A stretch of 64,000 nucleotides of DNA from Rhizomicrobium electricum. GTDB taxonomy: Bacteria > Pseudomonadota > Alphaproteobacteria > Micropepsales > Micropepsaceae. The DNA lies in NCBI RefSeq assembly GCF_011762045.1, contig NZ_JAASQS010000006.1, forward strand, positions 62,001-126,000. Direction: 5' to 3'. Position numbers and translations under genes: made by a program. Shown in pieces: positions 37,078-47,069 of this stretch. The notes below the pieces were generated by a model. The model was not told the origin of the DNA, made no database searches, and saw only the letters and a list, made by a program, of their open reading frames with translations. Every line of letters starts with the position of its first letter. Position 1 is the first letter of the stretch.

Positions 37078-38220
37078 ATGAAAATCACCACCATCGGGCT
37101 TTTGGCCGCGGGACTGATCGGTCCGGTGGCGGCTTTCGGCGGTGTTCTCGGCGATCTGGTCGGCGGAAACTCCGTCGCAGGCGAGTATGCCGGAACCTGG
37201 ACCGCCCCACCCGGCAGCGACATCGACCATATCGTGGTGACGACCGGCTCGGGACCGGTGCGCATCCAGGTGTTCGGCCGGTGCGAAACCCGCGTCTGCA
37301 ACTGGGGCGCGTTACCGGCCCGCGTGCGGACGGACGGACCCAATTCGGAGGTGGTGCGGTCGCTGGGAGCCGATTTCAACCTCGGCTTTGCCCTGCGACA
37401 TATCACCCTTCACCGTCAGGCCGGCAATGCACTGCGCTTTGATCTGGTGACCGAGTTCACCGACGGATCCGAGCGCCACGATTACGAAACCGCCGGCCAG
37501 CTCGTTCCGGCCGGGACCGTGGTCGCAGCCGCCCCCGCAGCCGCAGCGCCCACAGTGGCACCCGCTGCAGCGCCCAACGCAGCGCCAGCACCGGCTGCAG
37601 CCGCCCCGGCGCCGCAAGCCGCTCCAGCAGCCGCCCCGAAAGCGGGCTCGGGGATTACCGCCCTGAACCCGCTGAACTGGTTCTCCAAACCGGAGACTCC
37701 GGCCTCGGTCCAGCCGGGTCCGGAAGACAGTTCCACGCCGGCGGCCGTCGGGGTCGCTGCGCCGGTCGACGACTGTTTCGCTGTCGACACCAGCCACGCC
37801 TACGTCGTCAACGCCAACGGCAACTGGAATGTGCGCGACTTCCTGCACGTGGTGCAGGGCTTCGGGCCGTACCGCGTGGCCGCCGAAAAAGGCCTCAGGA
37901 CGATCGGCTACTACCACTTCGACGAGGTCTGCCACATCGGCCGCGGCGCCACCAACATGACCTTCTTCCGCGCCGCCGGCGAAGTCCCGCATCAGGCGAT
38001 GCCGGGCGATAGCTGCGTCGACACCCATCCCGACAAGGTGACGGCGGCCAAGCGCGACGACGACTGGAAGGTGGTCGACGGCGATCGCGAGATTTTCAAC
38101 TACGGCTCGGATCAGGCCGGCGCCGCCCAGGCCGCAGCGGTGATTAAGGCACTCGCTTTGTCACGCCAGTGCTATTACGACCGCGCCAATCTCACCGCTT
38201 CCTATTGGCTGTCGCGCTGA
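37078..38220 (+). CDS. Secreted protein with two C-terminal Cys/Trp repeats, function unknown
   Basis: 380 residues from ATG 37078, preceded by GGGAGGGGAG. A signal peptide (to about residue 20) is followed by a domain with GTWTAP...RIQVFGRCETRVCNWG (about residues 38-85). An Ala/Pro linker follows (about 145-185). Two repeats of about 70 residues come next (about 237-300 and 305-378), each with an N-terminal Cys, a W.V core and a late Cys: NWNVRDF...EVCHIGR and DWKVVDG...QCYYDR. The next gene has the same plan. No enzyme motif is visible; it may be an exported binding protein. Confidence 0.75.
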   Translation: MKITTIGLLAAGLIGPVAAFGGVLGDLVGGNSVAGEYAGTWTAPPGSDIDHIVVTTGSGPVRIQVFGRCETRVCNWGALPARVRTDGPNSEVVRSLGADFNLGFALRHITLHRQAGNALRFDLVTEFTDGSERHDYETAGQLVPAGTVVAAAPAAAAPTVAPAAAPNAAPAPAAAAPAPQAAPAAAPKAGSGITALNPLNWFSKPETPASVQPGPEDSSTPAAVGVAAPVDDCFAVDTSHAYVVNANGNWNVRDFLHVVQGFGPYRVAAEKGLRTIGYYHFDEVCHIGRGATNMTFFRAAGEVPHQAMPGDSCVDTHPDKVTAAKRDDDWKVVDGDREIFNYGSDQAGAAQAAAVIKALALSRQCYYDRANLTASYWLSR

Positions 38221-38224
38221 CGTC

Positions 38225-39178
38225 ATGGTTCGCATTGCGGTTCTCGGCCTGATGCTGTTTGCGGGCGCGGCGCATGCCGAAGCCACCGACTTCATCGGCA
38301 ATTGGAAGACTCCCGATCCCAAGCCGGGCGGGATCACCCGCGTCGCCATCAATCCCAACGGCGGCGACCGGGTCGACGTGCGCGCCTATGGCGACTGCCA
38401 TCCGAACGAATGCGACTGGGGCCTGGTGCAAGGCGACGTCTATTATGCCGATCCCAAGTCGGATCATGTGACGGTGATCGTCGCCACCTTCCATTTCGGC
38501 TTCGCCCATCACCAGATCACGTTCCGCAAAGGCAAAAACGGGCAGCTCCAGTTCGAGAAGCTGACCAAGCTCGACGACAATTCCGACCGCCACGCCTTCG
38601 TGCAGTCCGGCATCCTCAAGCCCACCACCTGGGTCGGGCCGATCAGCCAGACCTGGCAATCCGAGCCGGGCCTGACGACCGGCTGGGGCGGCGGCGCGCG
38701 CTCGGGCGCGGCGGGCACGCCGCACGAGGAATGCACCGTCTACGATGTGCGCGATGTGCGGGCGGTGAACGAGCGCGGATCGTGGTCGGTTAAAGCGGGC
38801 GGCAAAGTGTTGATCGCCACCGGCAAGGACGACAAGGCGGCGATGCTCGCCGAAGCGGCGTTCCGCTATTACCGGTTCGATCGTCTCTGCCGGTCGGGCG
38901 GCCAATGGAAACCCTATTGGCGCAGCGCCAAAGGTTTCGGCAGCGACCGCATGGGCGGGATCTATTGTTTGTCGTTCCATCCCACCACGGCGCATCTAGT
39001 GCGGTCGAAAAACAGCTGGAATATCGCCGACGGCGCCACCTCGCTGGTCGAGCTCGGCCCTTACAAGCCGCAAGCCGAAGCCATGCTGGGCATGATCCGC
39101 GCCAAGAAGCTGACCGGCGAATGCTTCATCGGTTCGCCCGACATCATGACGTTCTGGATCGCGGAGCCGACGCGTTGA
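38225..39178 (+). CDS. Secreted paralogue of the preceding protein, function unknown
   Basis: 317 residues, starting 4 bases after the preceding stop. A signal peptide ends near AAHAE (residue 19). The N-terminal domain repeats the pattern GNWKTPDPK...VDVRAYGDCHPNECDWG. Two C-terminal units follow: ECTVYDV...GSWSVKAGG...RLCRSGG and YCLSFHP...NSWNIADG...GECFIGSP. It lacks the Ala/Pro linker. Same order of domains and similar Cys spacing point to a tandem duplication. The last 35 bases overlap the convergent MFS gene. Confidence 0.75.
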   Translation: MVRIAVLGLMLFAGAAHAEATDFIGNWKTPDPKPGGITRVAINPNGGDRVDVRAYGDCHPNECDWGLVQGDVYYADPKSDHVTVIVATFHFGFAHHQITFRKGKNGQLQFEKLTKLDDNSDRHAFVQSGILKPTTWVGPISQTWQSEPGLTTGWGGGARSGAAGTPHEECTVYDVRDVRAVNERGSWSVKAGGKVLIATGKDDKAAMLAEAAFRYYRFDRLCRSGGQWKPYWRSAKGFGSDRMGGIYCLSFHPTTAHLVRSKNSWNIADGATSLVELGPYKPQAEAMLGMIRAKKLTGECFIGSPDIMTFWIAEPTR

Positions 39179-40331
39179 TGGCGCGCGCCAGCGGGAAAGC
39201 GGCGGCAAGCTGCGCAATCACTGCCACGGCGACAAGGGCCGGCAGCGAAATGTCGTAAAGCGCCCCCAGCAGGGCGCTGCCGGCAAACCATGCAGTGCCG
39301 AAGATCGCGGTGAAGAGGCCGAAGGCGCGGGCCCGCGCATGCAGCGGCACCAGGGTGGCGACACCGGCATTCATCACCGACTCGTGGACGCCGAGCGCGG
39401 TGCCCCAAGCCAGCGTGCCGACGAGTGCGCCCCACCAGCCGCCGAAAAACGCCAGCGGCGCCACGGCGACGCCGATCAGGATGCCGCCATAGACGACCCG
39501 CAATCCGGCGCGGTCGAACCAGCGTCCGAACAGAAGCGAGGCGGCGCCGTCGGCCAGCATGGCGGCGGCATAGAAAACGGCGATGGCTTCGCCGCCGAGC
39601 GTGCCGGCTTTGCCGAAATGATAGGAGATCAGCGTGAAATCGGCGAAGCCGAACGCGATCAGCGCACTGGCGGCGGCGTAAAACCAGAAGGCGCGCGGCA
39701 AAGCCTGGTCCGGTGCCGCATCGTGCGGCCGCGCGATCTTGCCGAGCGCGCCGTACTTCAAACGCATCGCGACCACCAGCGCGACGGTGGTCAGCGACGG
39801 AATGGCGAGCCAGACGAACGCGGCGCGGTAATCGCCATGCCGCGCCAAGACGAGCGCCGCGATCAACGGCCCGGCGCACGCGCCGATCTGATCGAGCGCC
39901 TCATGCAGACCGAAAGCCCAGCCATGTCCGATGGTCTCGCCGGCGCGCGACAGCATGGCATCGCGGGCCGGATTGCGGATCGCCTTGCCGGCGCGCTCGA
40001 TGATGATGAGGCCTGCGGCCACCCACCAATTGCCCGCCAGCGCCATCATCGGCACCGCCGCCATCTGGATGATGTAACCGGTGAGCGTGATCGGCCAATA
40101 GGCGCGGGTTGAATCGGCGAAGCGGCCGGAGAACAGCCGCAGGAGATAGCCCGCGAGTTCACCGGAACCGGCAATCAACCCGACTGCAAGGCCGCTGGCG
40201 CCCAAACTCGCCAGGAACGGCCCGGCGATGCCGCGCATGCCTTCGTACGACATGTCGGCGAACAGGCTGACGATGCCGAAGGCGAGAACGAAGGACAGGG
40301 CTTGGCGATTGGTATAGGGCGAAACAGTCAT
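39144..40331 (-). CDS. MFS transporter
   Basis: 395 residues, about 12 membrane helices. The loop between helices 2 and 3 (GYLLRLFSGRFADSTRAYW) is the MFS motif A region, and ERAGKAIRNPARDAM is seen in a subgroup of putative efflux or drug transporters. The substrate is unknown. The ATG lies at the edge of a 12-bp perfect hairpin and has no purine-rich ribosome site, which is unusual. It is downstream of pheT on the same strand. Confidence 0.88.
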   Translation of the reverse strand: MTVSPYTNRQALSFVLAFGIVSLFADMSYEGMRGIAGPFLASLGASGLAVGLIAGSGELAGYLLRLFSGRFADSTRAYWPITLTGYIIQMAAVPMMALAGNWWVAAGLIIIERAGKAIRNPARDAMLSRAGETIGHGWAFGLHEALDQIGACAGPLIAALVLARHGDYRAAFVWLAIPSLTTVALVVAMRLKYGALGKIARPHDAAPDQALPRAFWFYAAASALIAFGFADFTLISYHFGKAGTLGGEAIAVFYAAAMLADGAASLLFGRWFDRAGLRVVYGGILIGVAVAPLAFFGGWWGALVGTLAWGTALGVHESVMNAGVATLVPLHARARAFGLFTAIFGTAWFAGSALLGALYDISLPALVAVAVIAQLAAAFPLARAINASAPRSRTS

Positions 40332-40364
40332 GGCGCACAGGATTAGAGTATTTCCTGTGCGCCA
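40331..40364 (-). repeat. Perfect 12-bp inverted repeat at the MFS start
   Basis: TGGCGCACAGGA (40331-40342) and TCCTGTGCGCCA (40353-40364) flank a 10-base loop. It lies 16 bases after the pheT stop and ends at the first base of the MFS start codon on the minus strand. It could be a terminator for pheST, a translation-blocking hairpin or an operator. Confidence 0.75.
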
Positions 40365-40380
40365 CTATGACAGGTTTCGA

Positions 40381-42771
40381 TCAGGCCCGCAGCGTTCCGC
40401 CGGTGGCTTTGGCGACCGCCGCCACGATCTTCTGGCCGACGGTTTCGATTTCGGCGTCGGTCAAGGTCTTGTCCTTGGGCTGCAGCCGCACCGTGATGGC
40501 GAGCGACTTCTTGCCCTCGGGAACGCCTTTGCCTTCGTAGAGATCGAACACCGCGACCGATTCAACGAGATTGCGTTCGGCGGTCTTGGCCGCCTTCACC
40601 ACGTCGTCGGCCGAAATGGAAGCATTCACGACAAACGCGAAGTCGCGTTCCACCGCCTGATAGGGTGACGGCGCATAGTTCGCCTTCTTGGCCTTCGATT
40701 CCGGTACGGCATCGAGGATCAGCTCGAACGCCGCGACCGGGCCGGTGAGGTCGAACGCGGCGACGACGGAAGGATGCAGTTCGCCGAACACCGCCAGCAC
40801 TTTCGGACCGAGCGCCAGGGTGCCGGAGCGGCCCGGATGATACCAAGCCGGTGCCGTCGCCTTGATCGGTGCGGACATGGCGGATCCCATCGCCGCTTCG
40901 AGCGCCGCCAGCACATCGGCTTTGACGTCGAAGGCATCGGCGGGATGACTCGCTTTGGTCCAGGTGCGGATGCCCGAACCGACGCGAATGCCGGCCGCCA
41001 CGGTCTGCTGGCCGCCCGGCATGCCGCTCTGGAACGCCGCGCCGATCTCGAACAACTGCAGATCGTTGAAGCCGCGCGCCTGATTGCGCATCGCCGCGGC
41101 AAGCAGCGACGGCAACGGCGAAGGCCGCAACGCATCCATCTCGGCTGCGATCGGATTGGCGATCTGGCGGGCGTCGTCGCCGCCGCCGAACAAAGCGGCA
41201 TGGGCGCGCGGAATGAACGAGTAGGTCACCGTCTCGTTGAAGCCGCGCGAGGCCAGCGCCCGGCGGATCAGCCGGCGGCGCTTTTGCGACGGCGTCAGCA
41301 CCGAACGCGCAATGGCGGTGGGACGGCTCATCGGTACCGACGGCACATGCTCGAGGCCGTAGATGCGCACCACTTCTTCGACCAGATCGGCGGCACCGTC
41401 GATGTCGCTGCGCCAGGACGGCGGCGCAACCAGCCAGCCGCTGCCGCAGTCCTTCAGCGCGAACCCGAGATGGCCGAGGATTTCGACGATGCGGTCCTTT
41501 TCGATCTTCAAGCCACCGATGCGTTCGACGATATCGGCCGCGAACGGAATTTCACGCTTCCATTCCGGCACCGCACCGGCCACGACGATGTCGGACGGCT
41601 CGCCGCCGCACCATTCCAGGATCAGCTTGGTCGCCAGTTCGAGACCGGGCACGACGAATTCGGGATCGACGCCGCGTTCGAAGCGGTAGCGGGCATCGGA
41701 ATTGAGCTGCAGCTTGCGGCCGGTGGCGGCAACGCTGATCGGCTGGAACCAGGCCGATTCCACGAACACATTGACCGTGGTTTCGCTCGAACCGGTATCC
41801 TCGCCGCCCATCACGCCGGCAATCGACTGCGCCGCCGCCTCGTCGGCAATGACGCACATCTCGCCGTCGAGCTCATAGGTTTTGCCGTCGAGAGCGAGCA
41901 GCCTTTCGCCGGACTTGGCGAGGCGCGCCTGGACGTTGCCTTGCAGCTTGTCGGCATCGAAGACATGCAGTGGCCGGCCGCGATCGTGGCTGACGAGATT
42001 GGTGACGTCGACGAGGGCATTGATCGGACGAAGACCGATGGCCTTCAACCGTTCCTGTACCCAGAGGGGCGAAGGACCGTTTTTCACGCCGCGAATGACC
42101 CGGCCGGCGAACAGCGGGCAAGCGGGCTTCTGACCGGCGGGGAAATTCAGCGCGATGGATTTGGGCGACGGGAAGGTGCCCTTCACCGACTCCACCTTCG
42201 GCGTCTTCAGTTTGCCGAGACCGGCGGCGGCGAGATCGCGCGCCACGCCCCAAACGCTGGTGCAATCGCCGCGGTTGGGAGTGATGGAAATGTCGATCAC
42301 CGGATCGGTGAGGCCGAGGGCGGTTGCCACCGGCTGACCCACCACCGCGTCCTCGGGCAATTCGATGATGCCGTCGTGATCGTCGGAGATCAGAAGCTCG
42401 CGGCCGGAACACATCATGCCGCGGGATTCGACGCCGCGGATGGTGCCGATCTTCAGCGCTTCGCCGGAAACCGGAATGACGGTGCCGGGCTGGGCGAACA
42501 CGACCTTGATGCCGGCCCGCGCATTGGGCGCGCCGCAAACGACCTGGACCGGTTCCTTGCCGCCGGCATCGACCGAGCACAGGTGCAAGCGGTCGGCGTT
42601 GGGATGCTTGTCGGCGGTGACGACGCGCGCGACGACGAAGTCCTTCAGCCGCGCACCGGCGTCCTCGACGCTTTCGACTTCGAGGCCGATGGCCGTCAGC
42701 TTGTCGGCGATGGTTTGCGCGTCGGCGTCGGTTTCAAGATGATCTTTGAGCCAGGAAAGCGGGAATTTCAT
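40381..42771 (-). CDS. pheT: Phenylalanyl-tRNA synthetase beta subunit
   Basis: 796 residues. [19 protein letters not shown] is the family N-terminus. The tRNA-binding EMAP-like domain lies at about 40-150 ([19 protein letters not shown]); B3/B4 editing and B5 domains follow, and the ferredoxin-fold anticodon-binding domain ([12 protein letters not shown]) ends the chain. It forms the alpha2-beta2 enzyme with PheS. Its ATG overlaps the pheS stop (ATGA). Confidence 0.97.
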   Translation of the reverse strand: MKFPLSWLKDHLETDADAQTIADKLTAIGLEVESVEDAGARLKDFVVARVVTADKHPNADRLHLCSVDAGGKEPVQVVCGAPNARAGIKVVFAQPGTVIPVSGEALKIGTIRGVESRGMMCSGRELLISDDHDGIIELPEDAVVGQPVATALGLTDPVIDISITPNRGDCTSVWGVARDLAAAGLGKLKTPKVESVKGTFPSPKSIALNFPAGQKPACPLFAGRVIRGVKNGPSPLWVQERLKAIGLRPINALVDVTNLVSHDRGRPLHVFDADKLQGNVQARLAKSGERLLALDGKTYELDGEMCVIADEAAAQSIAGVMGGEDTGSSETTVNVFVESAWFQPISVAATGRKLQLNSDARYRFERGVDPEFVVPGLELATKLILEWCGGEPSDIVVAGAVPEWKREIPFAADIVERIGGLKIEKDRIVEILGHLGFALKDCGSGWLVAPPSWRSDIDGAADLVEEVVRIYGLEHVPSVPMSRPTAIARSVLTPSQKRRRLIRRALASRGFNETVTYSFIPRAHAALFGGGDDARQIANPIAAEMDALRPSPLPSLLAAAMRNQARGFNDLQLFEIGAAFQSGMPGGQQTVAAGIRVGSGIRTWTKASHPADAFDVKADVLAALEAAMGSAMSAPIKATAPAWYHPGRSGTLALGPKVLAVFGELHPSVVAAFDLTGPVAAFELILDAVPESKAKKANYAPSPYQAVERDFAFVVNASISADDVVKAAKTAERNLVESVAVFDLYEGKGVPEGKKSLAITVRLQPKDKTLTDAEIETVGQKIVAAVAKATGGTLRA

Positions 42772-43838
42772 CGGGAAAGCCCTCCATCGAGGGTCGGTAT
42801 GTCGAGCGCGGCGAAGCCGTAGGCCTTGAGCCAGCGCAAATCGGATTCGAAGAACGAGCGGATGTCGGGAATGCCGTATTTCAGCATGGCGAGACGGTCG
42901 ATGCCGCCGCCGAAGGCGTAGCCTTGGTACTTGCTGCTATCGATGCCGCAATTCTCGAGCACGCGCGGATTGACCATGCCGGAGCCGGCCACTTCCAGCC
43001 AGTCGTTGCCGGTGCCGAACTTGATCTGGCCGCCGGAACGGTCGCAGCGGATATCCCATTCGAGCGACGGCTCGGTGAAGGGGAAATAGCTGGGGCGGGC
43101 GCGCAACTCGACTTTGTCGACCTCGAAGAACGCCTTGTAAAATTCCTCCAGCACCCATTTGAGATGACCGAGATGGGTGACCTCGTCGATCACCAGACCT
43201 TCGTACTGGTGGAACATCGGCGAGTGGGTGGCATCGCTGTCGACGCGATAGGTGCGGCCGGGCGAAATGATGCGGATCGGCGGCTTCTGGTTCAGCATCG
43301 TGCGCACTTGCACCGGCGAGGTGTGGGTGCGCAGGACGTGCTGGGAACCATCGGCCTGCTTGGCGACATAAAAGGTGTCGTGCATCTGCCGCGCCGGGTG
43401 ATCGGGCGGGATGTTGAGCTTGGTGAAGTTGTAGTCGTCGTATTCGACGTCGGGGCCTTCGGCGACGGCAAACCCGAGATCGGCGAAGATCGCCACCACT
43501 TCGTCGAACACCTGGCTGACCGGATGCACGCTGCCGGCGGGCTCGGGGCGCACCGGCAAGGTGATGTCGACGCGTTCGGAGGCGAGCCGTGCGTTCAACG
43601 CGGCGGCTTCGAGTTCGCTTTTCTTGGCGACGATGGCTTTCTGCACGCGGTCGCGCAAGCCGTTGAACGCCGGACCGTTGACCTTCTTCTCTTCCGGGCT
43701 CATGGCGCCGAGCGATTTCAGAAGATCGGAAATGGTGCCCTTTTTGCCGAGGGCGGCAACGCGCACCGCTTCGAGCGCCGCTTCGTCAGCGGCGGCGGCG
43801 ATGCCCGCCAGAATTTCTTTTTCGAGGATATCGGTCAT
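42768..43838 (-). CDS. pheS: Phenylalanyl-tRNA synthetase alpha subunit
   Basis: 356 residues from ATG 43838; the frame is open to 43925 but the chosen start matches the family. An N-terminal coiled coil is followed by class II motifs: [19 protein letters not shown], the [20 protein letters not shown] region (motif 2) and the final [13 protein letters not shown] (motif 3). It charges tRNA-Phe with PheT. The leader holds a terminator hairpin, so expression may be attenuated. Confidence 0.97.
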   Translation of the reverse strand: MTDILEKEILAGIAAAADEAALEAVRVAALGKKGTISDLLKSLGAMSPEEKKVNGPAFNGLRDRVQKAIVAKKSELEAAALNARLASERVDITLPVRPEPAGSVHPVSQVFDEVVAIFADLGFAVAEGPDVEYDDYNFTKLNIPPDHPARQMHDTFYVAKQADGSQHVLRTHTSPVQVRTMLNQKPPIRIISPGRTYRVDSDATHSPMFHQYEGLVIDEVTHLGHLKWVLEEFYKAFFEVDKVELRARPSYFPFTEPSLEWDIRCDRSGGQIKFGTGNDWLEVAGSGMVNPRVLENCGIDSSKYQGYAFGGGIDRLAMLKYGIPDIRSFFESDLRWLKAYGFAALDIPTLDGGLSR

Positions 43839-43907
43839 GCTTGATCCCTTCGAATCCGTTTGACCACGCTGCCCGGCCAAAGCCAAGGAGCTTTTCGGCC
43901 AAACAAA

Positions 43908-43939
43908 AACCCGGCAAAGCGACATGGCTCTGCCGGGTT
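43908..43939 (-). terminator. Intrinsic terminator/attenuator in the rplT-pheS gap
   Basis: AACCCGGCA (43908-43916) pairs with TGCCGGGTT (43931-43939). On the minus strand it is followed by TTTTTGTTTGG. It lies 76 bases after the rplT stop and about 70 bases before the pheS start, so it could end rpmI-rplT transcription or attenuate pheST. Confidence 0.82.
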
Positions 43940-43971
43940 CTTGGTTCTAGATTTTTGGTCGCGCGACCGGA

Positions 43972-43996
43972 CGGAAAACCGTTTCACACTTTTCCG
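43972..43996. repeat. Short interspersed hairpin
   Basis: CGGAAAA (43972-43978) pairs with TTTTCCG (43990-43996). A related sequence lies near 8520-8545, and a weaker relative may lie near 63150. Such CGGAAAAGTGTG-type hairpins are common intergenic repeats in alphaproteobacteria. Confidence 0.45.
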
Positions 43997-44014
43997 GGTC
44001 GACGCTCCAAGAAA

Positions 44015-44365
44015 TTAGGCGGCCTTCGCCTGGTCCACCAGAGCCTTGAACGCGGCGGGCTCACTGACGGCGAGTTCGGCGAGAACCTTGCGGTCCACGG
44101 TGATCTCAGCCTTGGCGAGCAAGGCGATAAACTGCGAATAGGTCAGGCCATGCTCGCGGACCGCAGCGTTGATGCGCTGGATCCAGAGGGCGCGGAAATT
44201 CCGCTTCCTGAGCTTGCGGCCGATATAGTTGTGCTGCAGCGAACGATCCACCGACTCGTTGGCAACGGTGATGGTGTTCTTGCGGCGGCCATAGAAACCT
44301 TTGGCGGCCTTTAAAACGCGCTTGCGGCGCAGACGGCTGGGTACGGCGCGAGGTGCACGAGACAT
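44015..44365 (-). CDS. rplT: 50S ribosomal protein L20
   Basis: 116 residues, basic, with the family block [21 protein letters not shown] and [18 protein letters not shown]. It is an early 50S assembly protein. The start codon directly abuts the rpmI stop, and its GGAGGAGG ribosome site lies inside the end of rpmI, so the two are co-translated. Confidence 0.98.
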   Translation of the reverse strand: MSRAPRAVPSRLRRKRVLKAAKGFYGRRKNTITVANESVDRSLQHNYIGRKLRKRNFRALWIQRINAAVREHGLTYSQFIALLAKAEITVDRKVLAELAVSEPAAFKALVDQAKAA

Positions 44366-44572
44366 TTAGATACCTCCTCCGTACGGCATCCAACGCTTCA
44401 CGCGCTGGGTTTCCGAGCTCGACAGAACCGACGTTCCGCGCAGGGTACGGGTGCGTTCCGGCGTGTTGGAGATCAAACGGTGGCGCTTACCTGCCTGACC
44501 GGTCTTGACCTTGCCTTTGGCCGTGAGTTTGAAGCGCTTCTTAGCGCCCGACTTGGTCTTCATTTTGGGCAT
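44366..44572 (-). CDS. rpmI: 50S ribosomal protein L35
   Basis: 68 residues, highly basic: [15 protein letters not shown] at the N-terminus and [10 protein letters not shown] in the middle, both family hallmarks. The frame is open further upstream, but the family N-terminus fixes the start at 44572. infC, often upstream in other bacteria, is not here; the gene has its own promoter in the divergent gap. Confidence 0.97.
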   Translation of the reverse strand: MPKMKTKSGAKKRFKLTAKGKVKTGQAGKRHRLISNTPERTRTLRGTSVLSSSETQRVKRWMPYGGGI

Positions 44573-44660
44573 TTCGGTCTCCTTGGGACTTTCATCCCGG
44601 TTGCCTTTATGAGCCGCCACGGCATGCCCTTTTCGCCGGGCCGCTCTAAAGAGGGGGCGT

Positions 44661-44688
44661 CTTATACGAATCAGACCGCCAAAAGCAA
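44661..44688 (-). promoter_or_regulatory. Predicted rpmI-rplT promoter
   Basis: On the minus strand, TTGCTT (44683-44688) and TATAAG (44661-44666) are 16 bases apart, about 90 bases before the rpmI start. Confidence 0.55.
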
Positions 44689-44772
44689 GGCGGGGCCCCG
44701 CTTTCCAAGGTTTAACCCCAAATTGCCGCGGTGCATGGCAGAAGAGAGCGGCAACGGGGGAACCGGCACGCA

Positions 44773-45162
44773 ATGCGAGATTTTCTGGTCAAGTGGCTGC
44801 CCCGGCTGGCCGTGCTCGTGTTCCTGCCGGCCATGGCGGTGGTGAGCTGGGGCGAACTGTCGACAACGGCCGCGGCCGCGGAAGCCAATTTCTGGGATAA
44901 GGGATTGCATTTCATCGCTTATTTCGGTCTGGCCGGAATCCTTTGCGTGGCTTTGAAAGGCGACCGGCGGGCGCTGACCGCGACCCTTCTGGTGGCCTTG
45001 TTCGGGGGCGTTCTGGAGATCCTGCAAGGCTTTGTCGGCCGCGACCCCGATATTTTCGACGAGATCGCCAATATCCTCGGGGCCGCCACCGGCGCCGGGA
45101 CCGGCTGGTTCGCGCTCTGGTTGGTCCGTCCGAAAACGCTTGCCGCGCGAATGGGGAACTAG
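44773..45162 (+). CDS. VanZ-like membrane protein
   Basis: 129 residues from ATG 44773. It has about four membrane helices, with [16 protein letters not shown] near residues 36-51 and the [27 protein letters not shown] block typical of VanZ-like proteins. The function is unknown; VanZ proteins affect lipid II-related antibiotic resistance in some bacteria. It is divergent from rpmI and 39 bases before mscL. Confidence 0.82.
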   Translation: MRDFLVKWLPRLAVLVFLPAMAVVSWGELSTTAAAAEANFWDKGLHFIAYFGLAGILCVALKGDRRALTATLLVALFGGVLEILQGFVGRDPDIFDEIANILGAATGAGTGWFALWLVRPKTLAARMGN

Positions 45163-45201
45163 CACCTTGTCCGATGTGCAAATTCGACTTGGGATAATGC
45201 G

Positions 45202-45618
45202 ATGTTCAAGGAATTCCGCCAGTTCGCCCTCCGCGGCAATGTGATCGATCTGGCCATCGGCGTGATCGTCGGCGCGGCGTTCACCTCGATCGTCAATTCG
45301 CTGGTCAAGGACATCATCACCCCGCCGCTCGGCCTGCTGACCGGCGGTCTCGATTTCACCAACATTTTCATCGTCTTAAAGGGCGAGCACTATGCCACTT
45401 TGGCGGATTCCGCCAAGGCCGGGGCGGTGACCCTCAATATCGGCGTGTTTCTCAACGCCCTGATCAGTTTCCTGATCGTCGCCTTCGTGCTGTTTCTGAT
45501 TGTGCGCTCGGTCAACCGCCTGTTCGCCAAGCAGGAAGCTCCCGCCGCCCCGCCCGCCCCGCCGGAAGACGTGGCGCTGCTGCGCGAAATCCGCGATCTC
45601 CTGAAGCAGAAGAATTGA
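45202..45618 (+). CDS. mscL: MscL, large-conductance mechanosensitive channel
   Basis: 138 residues. The N-terminal amphipathic helix and first membrane segment contain [23 protein letters not shown], with the gate region; a second membrane helix (about 72-100) and a C-terminal helical bundle with [12 protein letters not shown] follow. A homopentamer, it releases solutes under hypo-osmotic shock. The Ala/Pro-rich linker before the bundle is ordinary for the family. Confidence 0.97.
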   Translation: MFKEFRQFALRGNVIDLAIGVIVGAAFTSIVNSLVKDIITPPLGLLTGGLDFTNIFIVLKGEHYATLADSAKAGAVTLNIGVFLNALISFLIVAFVLFLIVRSVNRLFAKQEAPAAPPAPPEDVALLREIRDLLKQKN

Positions 45619-45692
45619 GCGGCGCCGTTTACCCCAAAACGAGGGGCTCGCTTGATTCCCCGGTCCACCCCGCGTAGGCAACGGAGTTCCTT

Positions 45693-47051
45693 TTGCGGCG
45701 GGACCGCTTCGTGACGCCCTCTTCCTTGCGTATCGATGCCGGGCTTTGGGGCCTCTTGGCCGCCGCGCTCGCCTTCGCGGCCGTTTTGATGATGCCGGCG
45801 GTTTTGACCGGCGGCGATCTCTACTGGCACATCGCGGCCGGGCGCTGGATGATCGACAACCAAGCGATCCTGCGCATCAACCTGTTCTCCTATACCGCGG
45901 CCGGCGATCCCTGGGCCAACCAGGACTGGCTTTCGGAACTGCTGCTGGCCGGGGCCTATGTCGGCGCCGGCTGGAGCGGAATCCTGGCCCTCACCGCGAC
46001 GGTGGCGGCGCTGGCGGCCGGGTTCACCGGATTTTTCCTGGCGCGCGGCCGGCGGGCGGCAATCGCCGGACTGTGGCTCGCCCTCGCGCTCGTCACCGGC
46101 GCCGGAGCGGTGCGCGCGCTGCCGTTCTTTCTGGCGCTGCCATGCCTCATCGTGTGGACCGGTGTTCTGGTCCGCGCCGGCGAAAAAGGACCGCCGCTGC
46201 ATCTTCTCCCGGTGATGCTGATCTGGGCCAATCTGTCGAGCAGCTTCATCCTCGGACTTCTCATTACCGGCGTCCTGGCGCTCGAAGCGATCGCGTTCGC
46301 GACCAAGGACCGGCTCACGGTGGCACGGGGCTGGGCGGTGTTTGCCGGATGCGCACTGCTCATCAGTCTCGTCACGCCGACCGGCGTGTTCGGCGTCGCA
46401 CATGCGCTCAAGGCGTTGCGGCCGTCCGGGCCGGTCGAAGCCGTGCTGCCGCTGCTCGTCGCGCTGCCCGCCGCCGCCATGCTGCTGCCGCAGCGCCGGA
46501 TGATTGTGCGCGTGATCTTTCTCGCCGGCCTTTTGGCATTGGCATTGACGAACGGGCCCGCCCGTCTTGCGTTGGCGGTAACGGCGCCGCTCCTCGCGGC
46601 AGGATCGTTTGAGGACGAACCGTTCAAACTGGCGTGGCGGCCGCTGGTGGCGCTGATTTTGGTGATCGTCGCCGCCGCGGCTTTTCGCATTGGTGTGCCG
46701 CTGACCCGCGGCGACGATGCCTTCTCGCCGCAAACCGCACTGGCCCAGGTGCCGGCTTCGCTCAAGCGTCAGCCGGTGCTCAACGAACGCAGCTTCGGCG
46801 GGTATCTCATTTTCCGCGAGGTCAAGCCGTTCATCGACAGCCGTTCGATCTACAGCGCAGTGTTCCGGCGGCGCTACCAACAAACCGCCGACGCCGGCTT
46901 GCTGGCGAAGACGCTGACGCGCTACCACATCCGCTGGACGATCCTCATGCCCGCCAATCCCGCCGTCAAAACGATGGACGCGATGGCCGGCTGGCATCGT
47001 CTTTATACGGATCAATGGGCGGTCGTGCATGTCCAGAACGACGCGCGCTGA
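45693..47051 (+). CDS. Polytopic membrane protein, GT-C-like family of unknown function
   Basis: 452 residues from a TTG preceded by GGAG at six bases; a GTG at 45711 is an alternative. The early loop GGDLYWHIAAGRWMIDN and WANQDWLSELLL, then about ten membrane segments, resemble uncharacterised GT-C-type membrane proteins. A periplasmic C-terminal domain has LNERSFGGYLIFREVKPFID, a pattern seen in the same family. Sugar transfer or lipid-linked export is only a guess. It is followed by msrC 18 bases later. Confidence 0.75.
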   Translation: MRRDRFVTPSSLRIDAGLWGLLAAALAFAAVLMMPAVLTGGDLYWHIAAGRWMIDNQAILRINLFSYTAAGDPWANQDWLSELLLAGAYVGAGWSGILALTATVAALAAGFTGFFLARGRRAAIAGLWLALALVTGAGAVRALPFFLALPCLIVWTGVLVRAGEKGPPLHLLPVMLIWANLSSSFILGLLITGVLALEAIAFATKDRLTVARGWAVFAGCALLISLVTPTGVFGVAHALKALRPSGPVEAVLPLLVALPAAAMLLPQRRMIVRVIFLAGLLALALTNGPARLALAVTAPLLAAGSFEDEPFKLAWRPLVALILVIVAAAAFRIGVPLTRGDDAFSPQTALAQVPASLKRQPVLNERSFGGYLIFREVKPFIDSRSIYSAVFRRRYQQTADAGLLAKTLTRYHIRWTILMPANPAVKTMDAMAGWHRLYTDQWAVVHVQNDAR

Positions 47052-47069
47052 GAAAGACGACACGCTGCG

